Part shown: one piece after another, positions 1-5,960 of the stretch
How the letters are laid out: each line of letters starts with the position of its first letter
How positions within the stretch are numbered: the stretch's first letter is position 1
Assembly (NCBI GenBank): GCA_018903015.1
Contig: JAHIPR010000043.1
Location: 1-9,885, forward strand
Direction: 5' to 3'
From: a bacterium
GTDB taxonomy: Bacteria > Atribacterota > JS1 > SB-45 > 34-128
DNA length: 9,885 nt
Program-made: the position numbers and the translations under genes
The notes under the pieces: model-generated
Told to the model about the DNA's origin: nothing
Seen by the model: only the letters and a program-made list of their open reading frames with translations
Databases searched by the model: none

Positions 1-14
1 AGCTCAAAGGATGA
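1..14 (+). CDS. possible 3' end of an upstream gene (MrpC-like?), partial
   Basis: Read from base 3, the first bases give Leu-Lys-Gly followed by TGA at 12-14, which overlaps the first ATG of mrpD in an ATGATG context. MrpC (NuoK-like) normally precedes mrpD and the two genes often overlap by a few bases, so this may be its end. Three codons cannot prove it: another frame runs on to a TAA at 25-27 and is equally possible. Confidence 0.3.
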
Positions 15-1516
15 TGGCCATATCTAATATAATACCACTTTTTGTGGCTATATCTCTATTAGGGGCATTTATAATTTCAATAATTGGTAAGAAATTAAAA
101 TGGATACCAGATGTAATAGGAAACATAACAACACTCATTTTATTAGGTCTTTCTGTTTTAGCTATGTGGACGATAGTTACAAAAGGTACTCTTGTATATA
201 GTGTTGGCAGCTGGGAGTTACCCATTGGAATAGCCCTTGTATTAGACGGTTTGGCGGCCTTTATGCTAATAACTGTAAATCTGATAGCGTTTTCCGTTTC
301 CATTTATTCAATAAGTTATATGAAGAGATTTACCTCGAAATGGAAATTTTATACCTTATTCCTACTCATGGTGGCTGGAATGAATGGTGTGGTGATAACT
401 GGCGATATGTTTAACCTATTTGTATTTTTAGAAATTGCCTCTGTGGCAAGTTATGCCTTAGTTGCTTTTGGTACAGAACGTCATGAGCTCGAAGCAGCGT
501 TTAAATATACTGTAATGAGTACCGTAGGTTCACTTTTTATCCTTCTTGGAATCGTATTTTTATACAGCTATACCTCTACATTGAATATGGCGGATATGGC
601 AAATGTCCTGGCACAAAAAGGCATGAGTAATATAGTTATTATGGTGAGCATCTTATTTATTATGGGATTTGGGCTTAAGGCAGCGCTTGTTCCTTTTCAT
701 GCCTGGTTACCAGATGCCCATCCATCCGCACCGGCTCCTATATCGGCAATGCTTTCAGGGGTATTGATAAAATCACTGGGAATATATACATTATGCCGGT
801 TTTTCTATAACATAATTGGAATAAATTCTTCATTCTCTTCAATATTGATGATTCTAGGAACTTTGTCAATGGTTATTGGAGTATTTTTAGCTATTGGGCA
901 ATGGGATTTTAAGCGACTTCTGGCCTACCACTCCATAAGTCAGATTGGGTATGTTATTCTAGGGATAGGTCTAGGCACCCCGCTTGGCATAATAGGAGGT
1001 TTGTTCCATCTTTTTAACCACTCTGTATTTAAGTCATTGCTATTTTTAAATTCAGGAGCAGTGGAGTATGCAACCGGCACACGTGATTTGCAAAAAATGG
1101 GAGGACTAATGACAAAAATGCCTATCACGGGCGCCACAAGCCTTGTTGCCTCTATGTCAATTGCAGGTATTCCTCCTTTTAATGGTTTCTGGAGTAAATT
1201 AATTATTATAATTGCAGCTGTGCAGGCAAATCGCTTAGGATATGCTTTCTGGGCTGTACTGGCAAGTATATTAACTTTAGCATCTTTTATGAAGGTTATG
1301 AAGTATGCCTTCTTTGGTAAGCTGAGAGACAAATGGAATAAAGTAGAGGAAGTTCCTGTTTTCATGAAATTTGCAATGATAATTCTGGCACTTATTTGTG
1401 TAGTTGGAGGCGTTTTACTCATTTCTAATATAAATGAGGTATTTCTTAAACCTGCTTCTGACGTGCTTTTAGAAGGTACAAAATATGCTGATATAGTCTT
1501 TAAGGGGATACAATAG
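11..1516 (+). CDS. mrpD: Mrp/Mbh antiporter-like membrane subunit D (NuoL/M/N family)
   Basis: A 501-residue, very hydrophobic polytopic protein (about 14 membrane segments) of the proton-conducting NuoL/M/N family, closest in layout to MrpD/MbhH. The family signatures are all visible. They include Glu141 in NLFVFLEIAS, Lys223 before VPFHAWLPDAHPSAP (227-241), Lys254, KRLLAYHSISQIGY (301-314), and HLFNHSVFKSLLFL (333-346) with Lys341. These charged residues form the ion path in known relatives. Two adjacent ATGs (11 and 14) follow AAAGG at 6-10; the first is taken, though the second gives slightly better spacing. The stop abuts mrpE directly. With mrpE, F, G and a ferredoxin behind it, it most likely belongs to a ferredoxin-driven hydrogenase-antiporter complex rather than a free-standing Na+/H+ antiporter. 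That assignment is inferred, because the hydrogenase subunits are outside the window. Confidence 0.93.
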   Translation: MMAISNIIPLFVAISLLGAFIISIIGKKLKWIPDVIGNITTLILLGLSVLAMWTIVTKGTLVYSVGSWELPIGIALVLDGLAAFMLITVNLIAFSVSIYSISYMKRFTSKWKFYTLFLLMVAGMNGVVITGDMFNLFVFLEIASVASYALVAFGTERHELEAAFKYTVMSTVGSLFILLGIVFLYSYTSTLNMADMANVLAQKGMSNIVIMVSILFIMGFGLKAALVPFHAWLPDAHPSAPAPISAMLSGVLIKSLGIYTLCRFFYNIIGINSSFSSILMILGTLSMVIGVFLAIGQWDFKRLLAYHSISQIGYVILGIGLGTPLGIIGGLFHLFNHSVFKSLLFLNSGAVEYATGTRDLQKMGGLMTKMPITGATSLVASMSIAGIPPFNGFWSKLIIIIAAVQANRLGYAFWAVLASILTLASFMKVMKYAFFGKLRDKWNKVEEVPVFMKFAMIILALICVVGGVLLISNINEVFLKPASDVLLEGTKYADIVFKGIQ

Positions 1517-2014
1517 ATGAAGAGTAGAATAAGTATGTTTTTCGTAACATTTATAGTATGGTGTCTTTTAAGCTGGGTGCCGGATTGGCAGCACCTTGTT
1601 ATTGGTTTACCTGTCTCTGTTTTTGTTGCCTTTATGGTAGGAGATTTATTTGTAACCCGGCCACATGTGTTGATGCATCTATCGCGGTACTGGTATTTCT
1701 TTGTTTATTATTTGCCTATGTTCTTATGGGAATGCTTTAAGGCTAATCTGGATGTTGCCTATCGTGTTTTGCATCCTCAGTTACCTATATGTCCGGGAAT
1801 AGTTAAAGTAAAAACTAAATTGACCACAGATACAGCCTTAACATTTTTAGCTAATTCTATAACATTGACTCCAGGTACTATGAGTGTTGATATAGATAAA
1901 GAAAATGGTATTCTTTATGTACACTGGATTAATGTAAAGACAAAAGATATTGAATCGGCTACGAAAATTATTGTTGAACGCTTTGAAAAAGTATTGAAAA
2001 AGATTTTTGATTAG
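1517..2014 (+). CDS. mrpE: Mrp antiporter subunit E (MbhA-like)
   Basis: A 165-residue protein with two or three N-terminal membrane segments (about residues 5-45 and 60-75) followed by a cytoplasmic domain, the usual MrpE size and shape. The family signature is clear: LANSITLTPGT at about residues 111-121, then a short acidic stretch and LYVHWI. The ATG starts immediately after the TAG of mrpD, with AAGGGGA at 1502-1508 as ribosome binding site inside the mrpD end. MrpE is a small accessory subunit of the multi-subunit antiporter. In Mbh-type hydrogenases the homologue (MbhA) belongs to the sodium-translocating part. Its place between mrpD and mrpF is the standard Mrp order. Nothing looks damaged. 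Confidence 0.92.
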   Translation: MKSRISMFFVTFIVWCLLSWVPDWQHLVIGLPVSVFVAFMVGDLFVTRPHVLMHLSRYWYFFVYYLPMFLWECFKANLDVAYRVLHPQLPICPGIVKVKTKLTTDTALTFLANSITLTPGTMSVDIDKENGILYVHWINVKTKDIESATKIIVERFEKVLKKIFD

Positions 2015-2024
2015 AGGATAGGAT

Positions 2025-2393
2025 ATGAAGATATTTAAATGGTTTATAGGTACGATTTTTTTGGTAGGAATTATTATTTTAATTATAATTCGTCCGCTGC
2101 CATTTCTGTTTTATCCCGATCTTCCCTATATTAGTTTTTTAGGGAGAGTTCTCTACATAATTATTCTAGCATGTTTTTTATGCCTTTACCGAGTATGGAG
2201 AGGACCAACCGGAGCTGATAGGATAGTTGCCGTCGATATTCTGGGTATTATGATTGTCGGACTATGCGCGGTTTTGACTATTTCAACAGGGAGGTCCTGG
2301 TACATAGATATAGGAATAGCATGGGCACTTCAGAGCTTTATATGCGCACTTGCGCTTTCTAAATATTTAGAGGGAAAAGGGTTTGATGATTAA
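2025..2393 (+). CDS. mrpF: Mrp antiporter subunit F (MbhB-like)
   Basis: A 122-residue membrane protein. The conserved MrpF core is seen at about residues 57-72 as RVWRGPTGADRIVAVD, the family's RxxxGPTxxDRxxAxD motif, followed by two hydrophobic segments. It carries an extra N-terminal hydrophobic segment (about residues 5-25, then PLPFLFYPDLPY) and so is longer than the usual 85-95 residues. The start at 2025 is supported by AGGA at 2015-2018 and 2020-2023, 10 bases after the mrpE stop. No better start lies near the usual MrpF N-terminus, so the extension seems real. The gene overlaps mrpG by 8 bases, which suggests translational coupling. Confidence 0.9.
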   Translation: MKIFKWFIGTIFLVGIIILIIIRPLPFLFYPDLPYISFLGRVLYIIILACFLCLYRVWRGPTGADRIVAVDILGIMIVGLCAVLTISTGRSWYIDIGIAWALQSFICALALSKYLEGKGFDD

Positions 2394-2739
2394 CATTATA
2401 GGTTTGATATTTATTAGTATAGGTCTAACTTTTGATGTCTTGGGGTGTCTGGGGCTTGTACGTCTTCCGGATGTATATTGTCGTCTGCAGGCAGCTACAA
2501 AGTGTGTTACTCTGGGTACCTGCAGTATTCTATTTGGCACATTTCTTATAGTAGGATTCACTGCTGCTGGAATAAAATCGCTCTTATGTATGATATTTCT
2601 TGCTCTAACAGCTCCTGTGGCAGCACACGCTATAGCAAGAGGTGCACATAGAGCAGGAGTAAAACTCTGGAAAGATAGCATTGTTGATAAATATGCGGAA
2701 GATAAAGAGGGAGAAGCTCAAAGTAAGATTAAGAATTAA
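2386..2739 (+). CDS. mrpG: Mrp antiporter subunit G (MbhC-like)
   Basis: A 117-residue membrane protein with three hydrophobic segments. It has the MrpG signature GLVRLPDVYCRLQAATK at about residues 24-40, with the family's RxPDVYxRLxAATK core and TLG just after. A later segment, LTAPVAAHAIARGAHRAG, is also typical. ATG at 2386 is chosen over the TTG one codon earlier (2383) because AAAAGG at 2375-2380 sits five bases upstream. The N-terminus overlaps the mrpF end. The C-terminal tail (about residues 95-117) is charged and probably cytoplasmic. In known Mrp and Mbh complexes this small subunit helps assemble the ion-translocating unit. Confidence 0.91.
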   Translation: MINIIGLIFISIGLTFDVLGCLGLVRLPDVYCRLQAATKCVTLGTCSILFGTFLIVGFTAAGIKSLLCMIFLALTAPVAAHAIARGAHRAGVKLWKDSIVDKYAEDKEGEAQSKIKN

Positions 2740-2758
2740 GTAAGGATATAATTATAAT

Positions 2759-3373
2759 ATGAAACTTCCAAAATTAAGAGAATTAATAGAAGCGATAAAA
2801 GCATTTATCAAGGGACCGTATACTTCTAAATTTCCAATGGAACCGCATACGGCTCATCCAAATTTCAGGGGTCAGCCTAAATTTAATCAAGAAAAGTGTG
2901 TTGGTTGTCTTGCGTGTAGTGAAGTATGTCCCGTAGAAGCAATTGACCATAAAGATATAGTAGATGAGAATGCTAATGCCAAACGAATTATAATCCATTA
3001 TACGGATACCTGTATATTCTGCGGACAGTGTGAGGCTGCATGTATTGTTGATCACGAAGGGGTCAAATTAAGTAACGATTGGGAACTTTCATTTTTTGAC
3101 CGCAGCGAATCCGATGAGAGGATAGAAAAAGAGCTGCAGCTCTGTGAAATCTGCGGTAAACCTATTGCCTGTAAGGACCATTTAAAGTGGATATCTGAAA
3201 AAATAGGTGAATTAACCTATTCAAATCCTACCCTTTATCTGTCCCGCCTAAAAAGCCTTGGGATTATAGATGTAAATATTATATCTGCGTTTAAAGACAA
3301 TGGACGTTCTGACCGGGTAAAGATTCTCTGTGCCCGCTGTAGAAGAGAGACTACCTTGACTACGAAAGACTAG
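2759..3373 (+). CDS. two-[4Fe-4S] ferredoxin subunit, NuoI/MbhN/HycF-like, with Cys-rich C-terminal extension
   Basis: A 204-residue soluble or peripheral iron-sulfur protein. Two classic 4Fe-4S motifs are present: Cys47, 50, 53, 57 (CVGCLACSEVCP) and Cys85, 88, 91, 95 (CIFCGQCEAAC, here followed by Ile instead of the usual Pro). This pair is the NuoI/MbhN/HycF layout, which wires ferredoxin or a hydrogenase small subunit in group 4 [NiFe] hydrogenases and complex I. Residues 110-204 form a tail with further cysteines: CEICGK at 129-134, Cys138, and CARC at 191-194, which could hold a zinc or another cluster. The N-terminal 30 residues are basic and amphipathic, suiting attachment to a membrane subunit. 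The ATG has AAGGA at 2742-2746. It is the last gene of the membrane operon, so the Mrp genes very likely serve a ferredoxin-linked oxidoreductase. Confidence 0.85.
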   Translation: MKLPKLRELIEAIKAFIKGPYTSKFPMEPHTAHPNFRGQPKFNQEKCVGCLACSEVCPVEAIDHKDIVDENANAKRIIIHYTDTCIFCGQCEAACIVDHEGVKLSNDWELSFFDRSESDERIEKELQLCEICGKPIACKDHLKWISEKIGELTYSNPTLYLSRLKSLGIIDVNIISAFKDNGRSDRVKILCARCRRETTLTTKD

Positions 3374-3431
3374 AAAAAAATAGGCAAAATTTATTTAAAA
3401 AAATGGCCATTTGTTATTTTCACAGAAAAGA

Positions 3432-3472
3432 TTTTTCATAAAACCTTGGTGAAGTATTGTTTTTTCATAAAA
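3432..3472. repeat. 12-bp direct repeat TTTTTCATAAAA, 29-bp period
   Basis: Exact copies lie at 3432-3443 and 3461-3472, on nearly the same face of the helix (29 bases, about 2.8 turns). They could be an operator pair or a slippage product. In such A/T-rich DNA the significance is modest. Confidence 0.4.
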
Positions 3473-3479
3473 AGGTTTT
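3440..3479 (+). terminator. weak stem-loop after the membrane operon, possible terminator
   Basis: AAAACCTT (3440-3447) can pair with AAGGTTTT (3472-3479), leaving a 24-base loop and running into T residues. It sits about 70 bases past the ferredoxin stop. The stem is short with only two G-C pairs and the loop is long, so it would be a poor intrinsic terminator. It is the only candidate I see. Confidence 0.2.
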
Positions 3480-3642
3480 TATTGTTAAGCATGTTTTATT
3501 AGCCATTTCTCAAAAATAGACAAAAAGTGTGGCCATATTTTTATTTAGATATTAAAAAGTTAGAGAAATTGGTTCGGAATAAGAATACCCCTATTGCAAT
3601 ATTATCCGTTTATGTAAATTTTGTATAAGAAATCCCCGATAA

Positions 3643-3993
3643 ATTACCTTTGAAGGAATTAAATCCATATTATTTTACCTTGAAGATCTTCTTGACCAAG
3701 AAATAAGAGAATTCGCTGCTAGTGACCTTTTAAGCGATATCTTAACATTAACAAAAGAAGATTACGTTCTTTTAACTGGAATAACTTCTTCTCAGGTTGT
3801 TCGTACTGTCGAATTAACCGGCGCTCTCGCAATTATTTTTATTAAAGAAAAATATCCTTCTCAAGAAGCATTAGGTTTAGCCAAATCTCATCAGATCCCC
3901 ATATTAAGAAATGAAAAATTAATGTTTGAATCCTGTAAAAAAATTGTTGAAGGATTGAATGAAGAGAAGAAAAATGAAAAGCCGTTTTTCTAA
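3643..3993 (+). pseudogene. DRTGG-domain protein 1, lacks a start codon
   Basis: An open frame of about 116 codons after a TAA at 3640-3642 reads clearly as the first DRTGG-type protein of the hydrogenase-associated cassette. It has LLDQEI, ASDLLSDILTLTKEDYVLLTGITS and later VVRTVELTGALAIIF; the family normally has a similar 'SDLMSDVLAF...LLTGLT' core. There is no ATG, GTG or TTG in frame before ATG at 3931, which lies near the C-terminus. The expected N-terminus appears as ITFEGIKSIL, with ATT (3643-3645) where a Met codon would be. The stretch joining it to LLDQEI looks a few residues short. AAGGA at 3653-3657 precedes only ATA codons. Either the gene is dead or it uses a rare AUU/AUA start. 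The domain's ligand is not established. The frame ends at TAA 3991-3993, next to the ATPase remnant. Confidence 0.7.
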
Positions 3994-3995
3994 AG

Positions 3996-4291
3996 AAGAT
4001 GAATATCTGTATACATTTTTTAGGAGGCACTATGACTATCTAAGTTGATGATGAAAATAATGCAATTATTTTTGCCCACGATAAAGGTCCGGGTATCCCG
4101 GATATTGATTTAGCATTAACACCGGGGTTTGCCACCACTGCGGAAAAAGTGAGAGCTTTAGGTTTTGGAGCGGGAATGGGTCTTCCAAATATAAAGAATT
4201 ATGCTGATAAATTTGAGATTCAATCTTCTTTAGAGAATGGACATATTTAAAAGCAATAATAAATTTAGGAGTGAAAAATGAAAATAAGTGA
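3996..4291 (+). pseudogene. SpoIIAB/RsbW-like anti-sigma-type ATPase, degraded
   Basis: The remnant of a GHKL ATPase. In one frame it reads MNICIH (the N-box region, 3999-4016), LGGTMTI, a TAA stop at 4041-4043, then VDDENNAIIFAHDKGPGIPD (G1 box, DxGPG at 4080-4094) and GFGAGMGLPNIK (G2 box, 4161-4196). The normal N-terminal part, roughly 40-50 residues before the N-box, is absent. Near the end the frame hits TAA at 4248-4250. Shifting frame by one base after GGA (4239-4241) restores YLKAIINLGVKNENK and a stop at 4289-4291, overlapping the next gene by 14 bases as expected for coupled genes. So there are at least three lesions: a missing N-terminus, a nonsense codon and a one-base deletion. 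Such ATPases usually act as protein kinases or anti-sigma factors in partner switching; this copy cannot make the full domain. Confidence 0.75.
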
Positions 4292-4622
4292 GATAATCGA
4301 AAAATGCCAATTAAAAAAAGTTGTTTTTACTGCTGATCATGAAGTTAACAACGGTTATTGTGGAGATTTAATGTCTGATGTAATGGCTAACGCTCAACCG
4401 GATAGTATTTGGATTACCATTCAAGCGCATAAAAATAGTATAGCGGTTGCTTTAATCAAGGATATTAAAGCCATTATTTTTACGAATAATGTATCTATTC
4501 ATCAGGAAGTGATTATAAAAGCCAAAGAAGAAAGGATAAATCTATTTCAAACCGGCAAAGATTCTTTTACTGTCTCAGGAGAAATATATTCAATGTTGGA
4601 GGCGGAAACTAAGAAGGATTGA
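4278..4622 (+). CDS. DRTGG-domain protein 2 (hydrogenase-cassette regulatory protein)
   Basis: An intact 114-residue soluble protein of the DRTGG type, the second such protein of the cassette. It has the expected opening KISEIIEKCQL, then EVNNGYCGDLMSDVMANA (about residues 22-39), SIWITIQAH (about 43-51) and a beta-alpha run AVALIKDIKAIIFTNN. The length is typical. ATG at 4278 follows AGGAG at 4267-4271, which lies within the decayed end of the ATPase gene and has been kept. Related domains occur in some phosphotransacetylases and CBS-domain proteins, where they are thought to sense a small ligand. No biochemical role is established for this stand-alone form. Its genomic link to NADH-dependent hydrogenase genes is what suggests regulation. 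Confidence 0.8.
   Translation: MKISEIIEKCQLKKVVFTADHEVNNGYCGDLMSDVMANAQPDSIWITIQAHKNSIAVALIKDIKAIIFTNNVSIHQEVIIKAKEERINLFQTGKDSFTVSGEIYSMLEAETKKD
4598..4602 (+). promoter_or_regulatory. ribosome binding site GGAGG facing a CTA codon (PHP gene)
   Basis: GGAGG lies six bases before CTA (4609-4611), the codon at which the PHP reading frame would be expected to begin (then Arg-Arg-Ile-Asp-Leu-His-Ile-His). The ideal spacing with no ATG, GTG or TTG suggests the original start codon stood here and has mutated. Confidence 0.45.
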
Positions 4623-5341
4623 TTTACATATACATTTTACTCTTTCTGCTTGTGGTGATAATATATTATCACCACATCTCATTTTGGAGCAGGCGGAAAA
4701 GAAACAAGTAAATCTGATTGCAATTACAGATTATAACGTAATTGATCATGTCATCTTAGCTTATCAGGAAAGCAAAGGAAAATCGATTCAAGTGATCTTA
4801 GGGGTAGAACTGACTACCAAAGAAGAAGTTCACCTGTTAACTTATTTTCCAGATATAGAAAGTTTGCGAAAAATGGGAGAAAAAATTAAAAATAGTTTAT
4901 TGAAATTAGAGAACAGACCGTCTTTTTTTTGGATATCAATTGGTCTATAATTCGGAAGGCCAATTAGATCGGATAGATCAAGTATTGAGGCAAAATTCTT
5001 TAAAAGAAGATTTAGAAAGCTTGGTTCGCCTTATTCATCAACAAGGAGGAATAGCGATTCCCGCTCACTTGGAGAGAGCGCGTTTTAGTTTAATTAGCCA
5101 ACTGGGATTTTTAGATTTTCAAGCTGATTATGATGCAGTAGAGATTTCTAAACATAATTGGATAAAAAAAGGTTGTCAGTTAGGAGATTTTTTACAGGGA
5201 TTTCCAGTAATTAGTGGTTCAAATAGCCATTTTTTAGAAGATATTGGCAATTTTTTTACGGAAACAAAGCATGAAGAAATAGAAGATTTTATTTCATTAA
5301 AAAAGTATTTGGAAAGTAAAAAACATGAAAAATATTGCTGA
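4609..5341 (+). pseudogene. PHP-domain metal-dependent phosphoesterase-like protein, frameshifted
   Basis: A PHP-domain gene of the usual length (about 240 codons) read in two frames. The first part has DLHIH (4621-4635) and GVELTTKEEVHLLTYFPD. The second resumes as FGYQLVYNSEG and continues through IPAHLERARFSLISQLGF to the stop at 5339-5341. The break is in a T8 run (4923-4930); removing one T restores a single frame. No ATG, GTG or TTG exists in frame before DLHIH, and CTA at 4609 sits where the start should be. The metal-site motif usually written ITDHN reads ITDYN, and the late S-D-A-H motif reads S-N-S-H, so two expected metal ligands are altered. Intact PHP proteins are metal-dependent phosphoesterases, but the substrate of this cassette member is unknown. 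Loss of function is the best reading. Confidence 0.75.
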
Positions 5342-5897
5342 TCACCTATTTGATATTTTAGAGAATTCTGTAAAAGCAGGAGCAAGTGAAGTAAAGGTTA
5401 AATTTTCCTTTTCGAAAAGAATTTTTTTTTGTCAAATTATCGATAATGGATCGGGAATAATAAGCTCTAACGTGGAGGATCCTTTTTTTACTACAAGAAA
5501 AACCAGAAGAGTTGGACTAGGGTTGCCTTTGTTAAAAAAAACTGCTGAGGATACTCAGGGATATTTGAAAATTAGTCGATTAAATAAAGAGGGGGGTACA
5601 AAATTAGAATTTATAATTAATATGTTTCACATCGACGCTAAACCCTTTGGAGATTTAGCCAGAGTTTTTCTAGATGCTTTATATTCTTGGCCTCAGATGA
5701 ATTTTAAATTAATAGCTCAAAATGATTTTTCAAGTGATGTGATTATGGATACCGAAAAAGTAAAAGAAAAACTGGGTGAAGATTTATTATATTCTTCTCA
5801 AATTAAACATTTCATCTACGAGACAATCAAAAAAGAATTAAGAGCAAAAGGAATTGACGATCAATTTAGCATAGGATCAGAAAAAGATAATTCTTAA
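5325..5897 (+). CDS. histidine-kinase-like ATP-binding protein (GHKL), last gene of regulatory cassette
   Basis: A 190-residue protein with a complete GHKL ATP-binding domain in the first 100 residues: N-box ILENSVKAGA (11-20, Asn14), G1 box DNGSGI (40-45), then DPFFTTRKTRRVGLGLPLL (52-70) forming the ATP lid and G2 region. The link from DNGSGI to DPFF is a few residues shorter than I expect for the family. There is no phospho-acceptor His domain, so it is not a classical sensor kinase. Residues 100-190 form a second domain starting FHIDAKPFGDLARVF that I recognise only as the usual tail of this cassette protein. ATG at 5325 follows GGAAAG at 5311-5316 and overlaps the PHP end by 17 bases. 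A T9 run at 5422-5430 is in frame here. Probable role: regulatory ATPase or kinase for the adjacent redox enzyme genes, inferred from context. Confidence 0.8.
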   Translation: MKNIADHLFDILENSVKAGASEVKVKFSFSKRIFFCQIIDNGSGIISSNVEDPFFTTRKTRRVGLGLPLLKKTAEDTQGYLKISRLNKEGGTKLEFIINMFHIDAKPFGDLARVFLDALYSWPQMNFKLIAQNDFSSDVIMDTEKVKEKLGEDLLYSSQIKHFIYETIKKELRAKGIDDQFSIGSEKDNS

Positions 5898-5946
5898 AAG
5901 AGATTTTTTATATCATTTGCGAATAACTTGGATAAAATATTTCTAT

Positions 5947-5952
5947 TATAAT
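5947..5952 (+). promoter_or_regulatory. candidate -10 element TATAAT before the redox subunit genes
   Basis: A consensus TATAAT lies in the 74-base gap between the last regulatory gene and the [2Fe-2S] gene. Transcription would start near 5959, just ahead of the AAGGAAGGA ribosome site. I find no good -35 at 16-18 bases (TAACTT at 5924-5929 is poor) and no extended -10 TG, so this is tentative in A/T-rich DNA. Confidence 0.3.
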
Positions 5953-5960
5953 TAATATGA

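Larger units (their letters stand above)
3376..3535. repeat. two copies of AAAAATAGRCAAAA followed by a TGGCCA dyad
   Basis: AAAAATAGGCAAAA lies at 3376-3389 and AAAAATAGACAAAA at 3512-3525, with 13 of 14 bases equal. Each is followed by TGGCCA, at 3404-3409 (inside the perfect palindrome AAATGGCCATTT, 3401-3412) and at 3530-3535. Spacing differs (14 and 4 bases). It may be an old local duplication or paired protein-binding sites; A/T richness makes chance a real alternative. Confidence 0.4.
3374..3642. other. gene-free A/T-rich spacer between two operons
   Basis: About 270 bases without a credible gene on either strand. It is rich in A and T tracts and holds two short repeat families and a weak stem-loop, listed separately. 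A promoter for the downstream cassette is expected here. TTGCAA at 3594-3599 and TATAAG at 3624-3629 are the best hexamers I can find, but their 24-base separation does not fit a standard promoter, so none is called. I see no tRNA, riboswitch or strong terminator. Confidence 0.6.

Noticed and set aside
940..1422. Long open frame on the minus strand inside mrpD
   Set aside because: It is antisense to a well-supported membrane protein, has no recognisable motif or ribosome site, and reads as a shadow of mrpD.
3482..3500. Possible Rex (NADH-sensing repressor) operator beginning TTGTTAA
   Set aside because: The left half matches the usual Rex half-site, but the expected TTAACAA on the right is absent (GTTTTAT instead), so there is no palindrome.
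4022..4043. AGGAGG followed by ATG at 4032 as a new gene start
   Set aside because: The frame stops after three codons. The bases are explained as the conserved GGTMTI segment of the ATPase remnant, where glycine codons mimic a ribosome site.
3974..4048. Short frame MKSRFSKEDEYLYTF... as the surviving N-terminus of the ATPase
   Set aside because: It starts in a plausible overlapping position, but only a few residues could match, and the overlapping frame MNICIH fits the N-box much better. It ends at TGA 4046-4048 without a domain.
4684..4950. A separate 88-residue protein starting at TTG 4684
   Set aside because: It lacks the DLHIH motif that lies just upstream in the same frame and ends in unrelated residues after the T8 run. 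It is the front part of the frameshifted PHP gene.
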